Source: Planctomycetota bacterium (GTDB lineage Bacteria > Planctomycetota > Phycisphaerae > Phycisphaerales > UBA1924). Taken from it: DNA of 51,172 nt. The stretch is taken from positions 1 through 51,172 of the forward strand of contig JAJRXR010000078.1 of NCBI GenBank assembly GCA_024276195.1, given 5' to 3'. Position numbers and translations under genes: made by a program. This document shows, in pieces, positions 7,600-16,392 of the stretch (position 1 is the stretch's first letter; each line of letters starts with the position of its first letter). Below the pieces are notes generated by a model. It did not search any database. It was given only the letters and a program-made list of their open reading frames with translations, and was not told the origin of the DNA.

Positions 7600-9072
7600 A
7601 TGGCCACAGTTCTGGTCATCGAAGATGAAGAGAACATCCGCTTCGCGGTGAAGCGATCGCTGTCGAAGCGCGGGCACCGGGTCGAGGAGGCGGACTGCGT
7701 GGCCGCCGGGATGGCTGCGTGCGATCGGGTCGCGTTCGATCTGGTGCTGACGGATCTGCACCTGCCCGATGGCGACGGGAGCGAGGTTGTCGAGCGCCTC
7801 CGGGACGACGGGTTCGAGGGCGGGCTGGTGGTGATGACGGCGTACGGCACGGTCGAGAGCGCGGTCAACGCGATGAAGCTCGGCGCCGACGACTACCTCC
7901 AGAAACCCGTGAGCCTCGATGAGCTGGGCCTGCTTGTTGAGCGTCTGCTCGAGCGACGGGTTGACAAGCGCCGTCTGCGTCTGTTTGAACGCCAGTCGAA
8001 GAAACGGGGCGCCGGTGAGAGCCCGCTTGGTCAAAGCAAGGCCTGGCTGGCGGCGTTGTCGCTCGGCGAACGCCTGGGCGGGGCGCCCATGCTGACGCGT
8101 CAGGATTGCTCCGGCTCCGGGGGCGGGGGCGGTTCGGCGCTGACCACGGTTCTTATCCTGGGCGAGACGGGATCGGGCAAGGGCGTGCTGGCACGCCATA
8201 TCCATGCACATGGGGCGCTGGTTCCGGACAAGGATCCGTTCGTGCATGTCAACTGTTCGACGCTGCCAGCGCAGCTTGTCGAGTCTGAGTTGTTCGGGCA
8301 CGAGAAGGGCGCGTTCACGGATGCGCGGGAGGCGCGACAGGGGCTGGTGGAGCTGGCCGATGAGGGGACGCTGTTTCTCGATGAGATCGGGGACATGCCG
8401 CTGGAGATGCAGGCGAAGCTGCTGCTGTTTCTTGAGAGCGGGCGGTTCCGGCGAGTGGGCGGGACGCGCGAGCGGACGGTGCGCTGCCGGGTGATCGCGG
8501 CGACGAACCATGATCTCGAGGCCGAGTCAAGCAATGGCGCGTTCCGGCGAGACCTGCTGTACCGGATCAACGGGTTCACGATCAATGTCCCCCCGCTGCG
8601 TGAGCGCGGGGAGGATGCGCTGCTGATCGCGCGGGAGATGCTTGCGCGTCTGCGGGCCGATTACGGGCGAGAGGCGTGCCGCCTCTCGGGCGAGGCGGAA
8701 AGAATGATCCTGGGGCGCCCGTGGCCCGGGAATGTGCGAGAGCTGATCAACGTCGTCCAACGGGCGGCGATGCTGTGCGACAACACCGAGGTAAGCGGGC
8801 ATGATCTTGGGCTCAGTGCGGCAAGTGCCTCTCGCCCGACGCCGGGTGGGAAGGGAGAGGCGCAGGCCAACGGGGCGGTCCGGTTCGACTTTGACCGCGG
8901 CTCGCACCGGGCCGACGAGGTCGAGAAGGAGCTGATGCTCCAGGCGCTCGAGCGCACGAGCGGGAACGTCTCGAAGGCGGCCCGCCTGATCGGGATGCAG
9001 CGGAGCAGCTTCCGGTACCGGATCGAGCGGTACGGGATGGAAGACGTGATCCGGGAGATTGCCAGCCGATGA
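7600..9072 (+). CDS. NtrC-type sigma-54-dependent response regulator
   Basis: 490 residues. The receiver domain (1-115) has the acidic pocket, phosphoacceptor Asp52 in VLTDLHLPDG, Thr80 and Lys102 (QKP). A Gly-rich linker (about 168-178) precedes the AAA+ domain: Walker A GETGSGKG (Lys193), L1 loop GAFTDA (236-241; the usual motif is GAFTGA), Walker B TLFLDEIGD (Asp260-Glu261) and the R-finger region. The C-terminus is a Fis-type helix-turn-helix (SGNVSKAARLIGMQRSSFRY). It should activate sigma-54 promoters on phosphorylation by the upstream kinase. I found no -24/-12 site in the window. Its stop overlaps the next start (ATGA). Confidence 0.93.
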   Translation: MATVLVIEDEENIRFAVKRSLSKRGHRVEEADCVAAGMAACDRVAFDLVLTDLHLPDGDGSEVVERLRDDGFEGGLVVMTAYGTVESAVNAMKLGADDYLQKPVSLDELGLLVERLLERRVDKRRLRLFERQSKKRGAGESPLGQSKAWLAALSLGERLGGAPMLTRQDCSGSGGGGGSALTTVLILGETGSGKGVLARHIHAHGALVPDKDPFVHVNCSTLPAQLVESELFGHEKGAFTDAREARQGLVELADEGTLFLDEIGDMPLEMQAKLLLFLESGRFRRVGGTRERTVRCRVIAATNHDLEAESSNGAFRRDLLYRINGFTINVPPLRERGEDALLIAREMLARLRADYGREACRLSGEAERMILGRPWPGNVRELINVVQRAAMLCDNTEVSGHDLGLSAASASRPTPGGKGEAQANGAVRFDFDRGSHRADEVEKELMLQALERTSGNVSKAARLIGMQRSSFRYRIERYGMEDVIREIASR

Positions 9073-10553
9073 AGTGCGGGCGAACCATCGTGTGCTTGTG
9101 CGTGCTGCTGGGCGGCGCGGGTCTTGTCGTTGCGGGCGATGACCCTGATATGGTGGACCCATCGGGTGACGCGGTCGCCCGCAGGACGGACGCGGGCGCC
9201 GACGGCGTAGTCAACCCCGCCTCGGTCTTGCCTGATCTGGTCTCGGTGGTTCTTGAGGGGTGGTTGGCGCCGAACCCTGTAGCGGACCCGTACACCGGCG
9301 CGCCTGACCCGTCGGATGACCCGGATCTGTTGAGGATCGAGGTCCGGTTTGCAGGGCTTGTGAACCCGCCCGGGACGATCGGTCTGGGCGGGCATCCGTT
9401 CAACCCGTTCGAGTTCGGGCCGAGCCCGGTGTACGGCTTTGTCGAGATCGACGTGGACGACGAGATCGAGACCGGCGGCGAGCTGACCCCCGAGGCGCTC
9501 TCGCGGTACATGGCGAACGTCGGACGGTTCGGCGTCGGGGCGGTCGGCTCACTCGATGATCGGATCGTTCGCAGGCCAGGCGAGGCGGATGCGGACTTCT
9601 TCAGCGACCCGCAGTTCGAGCGTTCCGGAGCCGAGTTCGCATTGTCCCTGTGCGGGTGCTGGAGCGTCTCGATCATCGATGAGGATGGCGATCTGGACGG
9701 GAAGTTTGACGCGGGGGAGCAGTGGCTCGTCTCGGGGCGGTTCTTCGAGCGAGCCCAGGCGTTCGAGTGCCTCAGCGGCGTGTTCGGGGGCTCGGCGTTT
9801 GGGCTGTACGACCCGGTGATCGAGGCAAGGTTTACGCACGAGCTTGCCAGCGACCAGACTGTGCTCGAGATTGTCTACCCGTTGACACCTGAGGGGGCGG
9901 GGGCGCTGCTCGGAGAGCCCGAGCAGGCGATGGACTTTGATGTGTCGAATCATTACAGCGTCGCCGAGGCGCTCGACGATCTCATTCTCGGCGCCGGGTT
10001 TATGCCGGGGGCTGTGTGCAACGTGCTGGGGTCGGGCTGGGACGGGCGGACTTACAGCGAGTTTCTCGATCCGAGCGGGTGGGAAGCGGTGGCGATCTTC
10101 GGGACCGCGTACAGCGTGCAGGAAACGTTTGCGCTGTATGTCTGGACCGATACCGGGTTCGGCGAGGTGTTGGGTGATTTTGACGGAGATCAACGCGCCA
10201 GCTTGCTCGACACCGAGGAGTTGCTCGATGAGATTGATGACAACGACGGGACGCTGGACGACGCCGACGGCGTGGTCAACGGGCAGCTCGGCGTGCTCGA
10301 GTTCGGGACCGAGTTCTCGTTGTACGATCTGGATTACGACGGAGTTGTGGGCGACAACGACATCGCGTTGATGCCGTGCAACGACGCGGACCTCGCGTTG
10401 CCGCACTGGCTGCTGGACTTTACCGACGTGCTGGCGTTCCTGGGAGCGTTCGGGGGCGCCGAGCCCGCCGCCGATCTGGCCTCGCCGCAGGGCGTGTTTG
10501 ACTTCGCCGATATGATCGCCTTCCTCAGCGCGTTCGGCGCTGGCTGCCCCTGA
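9069..10553 (+). CDS. Secreted protein with GC-type dockerin, translationally coupled to the regulator
   Basis: 494 residues; its ATG overlaps the regulator's TGA by four bases, so translation is coupled. A signal peptide (CLCVLLGGAGLVVAG) is followed by about 350 residues with no recognised fold. An acidic stretch (LGDFDGDQRASLLDTEELL, then DLDYDGVVGDNDIALM) looks like EF-hand calcium loops. The final 60 residues form the GC-type dockerin (CNDADLALPHWLLDFTDV to SAFGAGCP). It is unusual for a secreted structural protein to be the last gene of a two-component operon; it may be an accessory or target of the sensor. Function unknown. Confidence 0.85.
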   Translation: MKCGRTIVCLCVLLGGAGLVVAGDDPDMVDPSGDAVARRTDAGADGVVNPASVLPDLVSVVLEGWLAPNPVADPYTGAPDPSDDPDLLRIEVRFAGLVNPPGTIGLGGHPFNPFEFGPSPVYGFVEIDVDDEIETGGELTPEALSRYMANVGRFGVGAVGSLDDRIVRRPGEADADFFSDPQFERSGAEFALSLCGCWSVSIIDEDGDLDGKFDAGEQWLVSGRFFERAQAFECLSGVFGGSAFGLYDPVIEARFTHELASDQTVLEIVYPLTPEGAGALLGEPEQAMDFDVSNHYSVAEALDDLILGAGFMPGAVCNVLGSGWDGRTYSEFLDPSGWEAVAIFGTAYSVQETFALYVWTDTGFGEVLGDFDGDQRASLLDTEELLDEIDDNDGTLDDADGVVNGQLGVLEFGTEFSLYDLDYDGVVGDNDIALMPCNDADLALPHWLLDFTDVLAFLGAFGGAEPAADLASPQGVFDFADMIAFLSAFGAGCP

Positions 10554-10752
10554 GAGGGGGCGCCCGGCTCCGTGTGGCCAGCGATGGCCAGGCGCAGCCA
10601 CCTCCGGTCTGCAAAAGGCCAGTCCAACGTTCGTGATCGCGGATCTGGGGGCGTCGGTGTGCCGGGTCTGTGGCGCCCGGTTTGCATCAGAGAAAGCCCA
10701 GTGGGGTTGGTTCTCGGTCCGTGCATGGCGTCTGGCGTCCTTAGACATGAGC

Positions 10753-10757
10753 AGGAG
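10753..10757 (+). promoter_or_regulatory. Ribosome-binding site AGGAG for the GTG start at 10765
   Basis: AGGAG lies seven bases before GTG 10765 and overlaps the codons that would follow the upstream ATG at 10747. It therefore favours the GTG, which also gives a compact signal peptide. Confidence 0.6.
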
Positions 10758-10764
10758 AGTTCAA

Positions 10765-11508
10765 GTGAAGCTACTTCGATTCAGCCTGATCGGCGCCGTC
10801 ATGCTTGCAGGCTCCGCATCGCACGCCAGCGCACAGCAACTCGAGACCCGTGCGGATCTGGAGCTGATTCTCGACGACGCGATTCAGGCGGAAAACTTCG
10901 AGGGGGTCAGCCTGCACGCCGGGGGTCAGCTTCCGGTGGCCAACCCGCTGAACTCGGACACCGGCGCTGCGTTCCTCGGCATCCAGCCGGGCGTCACCTA
11001 CAGCTCGCCTGAGAGCCTCGCAATCGTTGGCACATTTACGAACGGGAAGGAGAACAACATCCTTCGCAGCGATCTGCAGCTCGATATCGTGTTCGATGAG
11101 CCGCAGCGGGCTGTCGGCTTTGACCTGTTTGGGAGTTCGGCGATCAGCACGGTCTCGTTCTTCGGCGAGAGCGGATTGCTCGGCGTAGCGGTGATTGATC
11201 ATGCACAGGTCGCCGGCGCCCCGTTCGCCGGATGGCAAGATCAGATATTCGGTATCACCTCGGTCCGCGCCACGGTTGTCGGGGTGAACGCGGTATTTAC
11301 GGACAACATCACATGGGGGCGTGTCGTCCCGCCCTGCCCGGCGGACTTCGCCTTGCCCGCTGGGTCGCTCGATTTTTCGGATGTTCTCGCGTTCCTGGTC
11401 GCGTTCGGCGATGGCGAGGACAACGCGGACCTCACGGTTCCGTACGGCGTCTGGGATTTCTCAGACATCGTGTTCTTCTTGACCGCGTTCGGGGCCGGGT
11501 GTCCCTGA
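10765..11508 (+). CDS. Secreted protein of unknown function with GC-type dockerin
   Basis: 247 residues from GTG 10765; the ATG at 10747 would add six residues. The signal peptide is KLLRFSLIGAVMLAGSASHASA. A beta-rich domain of about 160 residues follows (ENFEGVSLHAGG, PQRAVGFDLFGSS, ITSVRATVVGVNAVF), resembling the jelly-roll 'choice-of-anchor' domains of exported planctomycete and cyanobacterial proteins. The C-terminus is a GC-type dockerin starting CPADFALPAGSLDFSDVLAF and ending TAFGAGCP. It lies about 210 bases after the two-component operon and probably has its own promoter. Confidence 0.85.
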   Translation: MKLLRFSLIGAVMLAGSASHASAQQLETRADLELILDDAIQAENFEGVSLHAGGQLPVANPLNSDTGAAFLGIQPGVTYSSPESLAIVGTFTNGKENNILRSDLQLDIVFDEPQRAVGFDLFGSSAISTVSFFGESGLLGVAVIDHAQVAGAPFAGWQDQIFGITSVRATVVGVNAVFTDNITWGRVVPPCPADFALPAGSLDFSDVLAFLVAFGDGEDNADLTVPYGVWDFSDIVFFLTAFGAGCP

Positions 11509-11972
11509 GCGTGCAGCTGCTTTCCCGGAGTCCGCTTCATGAGGCGCAAACGCCGCTCTCATCCCGATGTCGAAGATGCCGCGTGCGTGCGCCATCGCCA
11601 GAGTTTGCCCGAACCCCCCCGGGGCGTGTGTCAGCCGCCCCAACCAACGCTCCGCCTTTGTTCTGCGGAGCAGTTTCCCGGCCTCCGCGTGGGGCCCGAC
11701 CGCCCACTCCCCCCCTCTCAACCGGAGATGCTGCGGCCTTGTCCAAGGGCCTCGGTTATGTACTTCTCTTCGGTTATACCTCGGGCGCCGGGTCCCCACG
11801 CCGGCCGGGTTCAGCACTAGGCGAGCCCGCTCGCTGGCGCGCACGGACAGACGCAAGGCATGCCCTTCGCGGATCAATCAACTGAGCGGTGAGACCTCAA
11901 GAACCCGTAGGACCCGTAGGACCCGAGCTGCGAATGCGTTGCTCTGCGCCGGAGCGCCAACAGACCAGAGAA
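11509..11972. other. Gene-less stretch between dockerin gene and tRNA-Gly
   Basis: Reading frames here have no plausible start site, family or codon pattern. The DNA has several G/C runs and a short tandem repeat (CGTAGGACC twice near 11907-11924). I see no rho-independent terminator and no match to the signatures of RNase P RNA, tmRNA or SRP RNA. An unrecognised small RNA cannot be excluded. Confidence 0.4.
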
Positions 11973-12044
11973 AGCGGGTGATCGGGATCGAACCGACGAC
12001 ATTCAGCTTGGGAAGCTGACGTTCTACCACTGAACTACACCCGC
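11973..12044 (-). tRNA. tRNA-Gly (anticodon CCC)
   Basis: Read on the minus strand the cloverleaf is complete. The acceptor is GCGGGTG/CACCCGC, the D-arm GTTC/GAAC, the anticodon arm TCAGC-TTCCCAA-GCTGA, and the T-arm has a TTCGATC loop. The 7-base loop places CCC at positions 34-36, reading GGG codons, which suits a high-GC genome. No CCA is encoded; the discriminator is included at 11973. Confidence 0.92.
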
Positions 12045-12120
12045 CAGGTCTGGGACGCTGTTCTCGTCCCGGCGTGATTCTAGAACGGGGTCAGCACGCC
12101 CTCCACCGTTGGGAGTTCGG

Positions 12121-12339
12121 TCAGTTTGATTGCTGGCAGGTCTCGTTGAGCGTCGCCGCCTCGCGATGGGCGGACTCGCGGCATTCGCACCGGCGCAGCG
12201 TCGCCCAGCCGTTGGCGCCCAGGCGCCGCCAGACGTACCAATCTCCCGATTGATCCATGTCCGCCCGGAACCCGGGCTTGGGCTCGATCTGTGTGTCGCC
12301 CCTGGGCGTCTCCCAGCGGAGCGATTGGTTCTCGATCAT
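12121..12339 (-). CDS. Small hypothetical protein (72 aa)
   Basis: Starts at ATG 12339 with AGGAC upstream. The sequence begins MIENQSLRWETPRGDTQIEP and has two Trp-rich strands (GDWYVWRRLGANGWATL) followed by CECRESAHREAATL. There is no signal peptide or membrane helix, so it is probably a small cytoplasmic protein with two nearby Cys residues. No family recognised. It lies just downstream of tRNA-Gly on the same strand. Its composition and ribosome-binding site support a real gene, but this is not certain. Confidence 0.5.
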   Translation of the reverse strand: MIENQSLRWETPRGDTQIEPKPGFRADMDQSGDWYVWRRLGANGWATLRRCECRESAHREAATLNETCQQSN

Positions 12340-12637
12340 GAGCTGTCCTCTCGTCCTGATTGAGGGTGGCCAGTGGAGACCGATCGAAGAACTCCTCCAC
12401 ACCCCAGCTTATCAGAATCTTCGCGATCTTGTGGTGCGAAAGTGAATACGCGATCCGTTCGGGCTCCCCGCGTCCGAAAAAACGCCCATTCCATGGGGGT
12501 TTACACCCGTTTCAGGGGCGAGAAGGGCGATTGGGGATGAGGCGGGCGATTGCCTCGCTATCGTGGCGGACCACGCAGTTTGATCCATTGCGAGCCCCTT
12601 CCCAGGTGAGGGGGCCGAGCCCGAGAGGCGCCGCCCT
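12340..12637. other. Divergent intergenic region before the peptidase pair
   Basis: About 300 bases between the small minus-strand gene and the M14 peptidase operon. It should carry promoters in both directions. It contains a modestly A/T-richer patch near 12410-12450, but I cannot identify a confident promoter or operator. Confidence 0.3.
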
Positions 12638-14605
12638 ATGACGAGAGCACAACGACGAGCGCGGGCGCCCATGGCCCTGTGCTCCGCCCTGATCCTGATC
12701 TCGGGCGCCAATGCCCAGAACTGGTCATCGAGTACCGTCATCGGAACCAGCCGCGCCGGTCGCCCCATCGAGGTCCGCACGCTCGGCGCCCCGGGCACGG
12801 ACGACCTGGGAAGGACGCGAGATGAGCGTCCCGCCCTGCTCATCGTCGCCGGGGTCCAGGGGCAGCACGCCATCGGGCGCCTCGCGGCCCGGGGTGTGGG
12901 CGAGCGCCTGCTCGAAGGCCACCGCGACCTGCTCGAATCGCACACCGTCTACATCATCGACACCCTGAACCCCGACGCCGCCGGCTGGCTGAGCGGGCGC
13001 GTCGCGATGGAGTTTGGGCGCACACTCACGCCCACCGACGCGGACCACGACGGGCGCTTGGACGAGGACGGCGCCGACGATCTCAACGCCGACGGACAGA
13101 TCACGATGATGCGCGTCGCCAACCCCGGGGCGGGTTCGGGGCTCACCGCCGAGTGGGTGATTGACGAGGTCGAGCCGAGACTGATGCGCAAGCCCAAGAG
13201 TGAGGACGGCGAGGTCGCGACCCACGCCCTGCTCATCGAGGGCACCGACAACGATGGCGACGGCGCCTTCAACGAGGACGGACCGGGCGGCTCGGGCGGC
13301 GGCGGGGTCAGCCTCGACATGAACTTCCCGAGCCACTACGACGAGCACAGCGACGGCAGCGGGCTCTACACCACCAGCGAGCCCGAGACGCGCGCGATCA
13401 TCGACTGGCTGCTCACGCGGGACAACATCGTTGCGAGCGTGGTGTACGGAGTGCACGACAATCTCGTCAACACGCCCGCGACGGGCAAGTTCGACAAGTC
13501 CGGGCGCATGCCCACCGGCCTTGAAAAAGGCGACGAACCGATGCACAAGGCCATCGGCAAGGTGTTCACCGAGATCACCGCCATGAAAGAGGCGCCCAAG
13601 CTGGACACCGACGGCTCGCTCGTGAGCTATCTCTACTCCGATTTCGGCATCTGGGCGTTCGCCACGCCCGTCTGGGTTCGACCGGATCTCGTGAAATCGG
13701 ATTCGGACGAGAAGAGCGATGATGAAGGAGCGGATGCGGGCAAAGAGGGTGACGCGGACGCGCCGCCCGATGAGGCGGAGATCCTGCGGGACCAGGGCGT
13801 GCCTGAGTTCATCGTGGAGTTTCTGACGGCGAGCGAGGAAGACCGCGCCGACATCATGTCCGGCTTTGAATCGCTCTCTCCCGACGAGCAGGCCAGCCGT
13901 ATGCAGCAGATGAGCGAACTGCCCAAGGACATTCGCACCCGCGTGATGGCGATCGCCCAGGGAGGCGACGACCCGGGGATGGTCATGCCCGATGGCGCCG
14001 AGGGCGATGAAGAAGACGGGGAGAAGGACAAGAAAGACAAAGACAAGAGCAAGGGCGACAAGGACGAGCTGGCCTGGCTCAAGTACTCTGACGATGAGCG
14101 CGACAGCAGCGGCTTTGTTGACTGGGTCGAGGTGGACCACCCGCAGCTTGGCGCGGTCGAGGTCGGGGGCTTTGTCCCCGGGTTCCGGGTCAACCCGCCC
14201 GAGGAGAACGCCGAGGCGATGTTCATGCAGCAGACCGAGTTCATCTCGGCCCTGCTCGCAAAGCTCCCGAGCCTGATCGTCTCGGAGCCAGAGGCTCAGC
14301 GCCTGGGCGAGGGCTTGTGGCGCATCCGCGTTCGGGCGGAGAACCCCGGGCTGCTGCCGACGCGCAGCGCGATGGGCGCCAAGGCCCGGCGAATTTCGCC
14401 CGTCGTGATCTCGATCGATCTTGAGCCCGACGCGATCGTCTCCGGCGCCCGCAACCGCCAGTTCTGGTCCATCGAGGGCTCGGGCGGGCACAGCGAGTGC
14501 GAGTGGATCGTTCGGGCGCGGGCGGGAGAGACCATCACCATCACCACGCGCTCAAGCGTCTTTGGCGACCGGACGGGTCGCGTCGAGCTGAAGGAGGGGC
14601 GTTGA
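12638..14605 (+). CDS. Secreted M14 carboxypeptidase-like protein, probably catalytically inactive
   Basis: 655 residues with signal peptide (ALCSALILISGANAQ). The fold matches M14 zinc carboxypeptidases and parallels the next gene. However, the zinc HxxE motif is replaced by VQGQHAIGR, and the catalytic-Glu strand (SFTNELW in the neighbour) reads AFATPVW. Asp-rich calcium-loop-like inserts occur at about 133-157 and 207-223. Two highly charged segments (about 350-385 and 455-485) flank a helical insertion absent from the neighbour. A C-terminal beta domain follows. It most likely acts as a binding or regulatory partner rather than a peptidase. It precedes the active paralogue by one base. 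Confidence 0.8.
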   Translation: MTRAQRRARAPMALCSALILISGANAQNWSSSTVIGTSRAGRPIEVRTLGAPGTDDLGRTRDERPALLIVAGVQGQHAIGRLAARGVGERLLEGHRDLLESHTVYIIDTLNPDAAGWLSGRVAMEFGRTLTPTDADHDGRLDEDGADDLNADGQITMMRVANPGAGSGLTAEWVIDEVEPRLMRKPKSEDGEVATHALLIEGTDNDGDGAFNEDGPGGSGGGGVSLDMNFPSHYDEHSDGSGLYTTSEPETRAIIDWLLTRDNIVASVVYGVHDNLVNTPATGKFDKSGRMPTGLEKGDEPMHKAIGKVFTEITAMKEAPKLDTDGSLVSYLYSDFGIWAFATPVWVRPDLVKSDSDEKSDDEGADAGKEGDADAPPDEAEILRDQGVPEFIVEFLTASEEDRADIMSGFESLSPDEQASRMQQMSELPKDIRTRVMAIAQGGDDPGMVMPDGAEGDEEDGEKDKKDKDKSKGDKDELAWLKYSDDERDSSGFVDWVEVDHPQLGAVEVGGFVPGFRVNPPEENAEAMFMQQTEFISALLAKLPSLIVSEPEAQRLGEGLWRIRVRAENPGLLPTRSAMGAKARRISPVVISIDLEPDAIVSGARNRQFWSIEGSGGHSECEWIVRARAGETITITTRSSVFGDRTGRVELKEGR

Positions 14606-14606
14606 C

Positions 14607-16337
14607 ATGAAACGCACACGGAACATGCTGATCGGCGCCGCTGCAGCGCTGCTGACTTCGCCCGCCATCGCCCAGGAGCACATCCCGGGCAAGGTCGAGA
14701 TCCCGTTCAACCGGTACAACACATACGTCGAGCTTGAGAGCCACCTCAAGGCATTGGCTGCGGCGTACCCGGATCTGATCGAGCTGCGCTCGATCGGCAA
14801 GAGCGGGCAAGGGCGCGACATGTGGCTCGCGATCATCAACAGCCCCAAGACCGGCCCGCACGAGTCCAAGCCCGCGATGTGGATCGACGGCAACATCCAC
14901 GCCAACGAGATCCAGGGCGCCGAGACCGTGCTGTATTCCATCTGGTACCTCACCAAGGCCTACGGCGTCAACGAGGACCTGACCAAGCTCCTCGACACCT
15001 ACTCGTTCTACATGCTCCCGTGCGTGAACCCGGATTCACGCTCGTACTTCTTCGAGCACGAGGGAACACCACACTTCCCGCGATGGAACCAACGCCCGGT
15101 CGATAACGACCGCGACGGGCTGGTCGATGAGGACGGACCCGACGACCTCGACGGCGACGGCTCCATCACCACGATGTGGAAGGAAGACCCCAACGGTCGC
15201 TGGCGGCGCGACCGCGACGACCCACGCATCTTCACGCGCGTCGCCGCCGATGAGAAGGGCGACTGGACCTACCTGGGCCAAGAGGGCATCGACAACGACG
15301 GCGACGGTCGCACCAACGAGGACGGCCCCGGCGGCGACGACATGAACCGCAACTGGCCCGGCGACTGGAAGCCCAACTACATCCAGTACGGCGCCGGGAC
15401 CTACCCCTTCTCCAACCCTGAAACCCGGGCGATCGGGACCTGGATGTACGACCATCCCAACATCGCCGCGTACCAGAGCTACCACAACTCGGGCGGCATG
15501 ATCCTTCGCGGCCCAGGCGCATCGTACATGGCGCCCCGCTACCCCCAGCAGGACAAGCGTGTCTACGACGAGATCGGGCGTCTCGGCGAGCTGATCCTCC
15601 CGTACTACGACTATCTCATCATCCACAAAGACCTCTACGACGTCCACGGCGGCGAGGCCACCTGGGCCGGCGAATCGCTTGGCATCATCAGCTTCACCAA
15701 CGAGCTCTGGACCGCCGGCAAGTACTTCCAGCGCGACAACGAGCGCCCCAGCAGCGAGCAGATGTGGACCTTCCGCGACAAGCTCCAGTTCGGGCAGGCC
15801 TACACACCGCTCACCGAGTACGACCACCCCGAGCACGGCAAAGTCCTCATCGGCGGGCTCAACAAGTATTCAGCGCGCAACACCCCGACGTTCATGCTCG
15901 AAGAAGAGTGCCACCGCAACTTCGCGTTCACCATGTTCCATGCCGATCAGATGCCGACGCTTTCGTTCGAGAAAATCGAGGTCGAGCACGCCGGCGGGCG
16001 TCTGTGGACCGTCACCGTCGAGGTCCGCAACGAGAAACTCATCCCGACGCGAACGGGCGTCGCCAAAAAACGCGGCATCGGCGCCAACGACCGCATCGTG
16101 CTCGAAGGAGCGCAGGTCGTCGCGTCGGGCTCGCTCTCGAGCTGGCGTGACAAGACCATCAGCGAGGTCCGGCACGAACCCGGACGCGTGCAGCTCGCCT
16201 CGGGCATCGGAAGTCGATCGAGCGTGATCCACCGGTTCTATGTTCAGGGCGACGAGGGCGACCGCCTCACGGTCCGCCTTGAGTCTGAAAAAGCCCTCAA
16301 CATCGAGACCGAGATCACCCTCAAGACCGACGAATAG
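14607..16337 (+). CDS. Secreted M14 zinc carboxypeptidase
   Basis: 576 residues from ATG 14607, with AAGGAGGGG just upstream. The signal peptide is MLIGAAAALLTSPAIAQ. The zinc site is GNIHANEIQG (His98, Glu101) with His293 in YQSYHNSGG; Arg248 in MNRNWPG fits the substrate-binding role and Glu366 in FTNELW the catalytic base. Two Asp-rich loops (VDNDRDGLVDEDGPDD and GIDNDGDGRTNEDGPGG) interrupt the catalytic domain and look like calcium-binding repeats. A C-terminal beta domain (about 440-576) follows. It should cleave C-terminal residues from peptides outside the cytoplasm. It is co-transcribed with the degenerate paralogue upstream. Confidence 0.92.
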   Translation: MKRTRNMLIGAAAALLTSPAIAQEHIPGKVEIPFNRYNTYVELESHLKALAAAYPDLIELRSIGKSGQGRDMWLAIINSPKTGPHESKPAMWIDGNIHANEIQGAETVLYSIWYLTKAYGVNEDLTKLLDTYSFYMLPCVNPDSRSYFFEHEGTPHFPRWNQRPVDNDRDGLVDEDGPDDLDGDGSITTMWKEDPNGRWRRDRDDPRIFTRVAADEKGDWTYLGQEGIDNDGDGRTNEDGPGGDDMNRNWPGDWKPNYIQYGAGTYPFSNPETRAIGTWMYDHPNIAAYQSYHNSGGMILRGPGASYMAPRYPQQDKRVYDEIGRLGELILPYYDYLIIHKDLYDVHGGEATWAGESLGIISFTNELWTAGKYFQRDNERPSSEQMWTFRDKLQFGQAYTPLTEYDHPEHGKVLIGGLNKYSARNTPTFMLEEECHRNFAFTMFHADQMPTLSFEKIEVEHAGGRLWTVTVEVRNEKLIPTRTGVAKKRGIGANDRIVLEGAQVVASGSLSSWRDKTISEVRHEPGRVQLASGIGSRSSVIHRFYVQGDEGDRLTVRLESEKALNIETEITLKTDE

Positions 16338-16353
16338 CTGCAAAATCCTGGTG

Positions 16354-16374
16354 GAGCCGGTTCCCAACCGGCTC
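16354..16374. repeat. Palindrome GAGCCGGTT-CCC-AACCGGCTC between convergent genes
   Basis: A perfect 9-bp stem with a 3-base loop lies between the ends of the M14 gene (plus) and batE (minus). It could end transcripts from either side, but no T-run follows. Its form resembles the REP-like palindromes elsewhere in the window. Confidence 0.55.
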
Positions 16375-16392
16375 AGTTCATATCCCCGCGAA

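Noticed and set aside
10560-10600. Terminator at the TGGCCA-GCGA-TGGCCA hairpin after the dockerin gene
   Set aside because: The stem is only 6 bp with no T-run after it.
11509-11972. Candidate structured RNA (RNase P RNA, tmRNA or SRP RNA) in the gene-less stretch
   Set aside because: None of the conserved signatures of these RNAs could be found on either strand.
12725-14491. 588-codon minus-strand frame antisense to the first M14 gene
   Set aside because: No ribosome-binding site or motif; the plus-strand protein has a signal peptide and clear homology.
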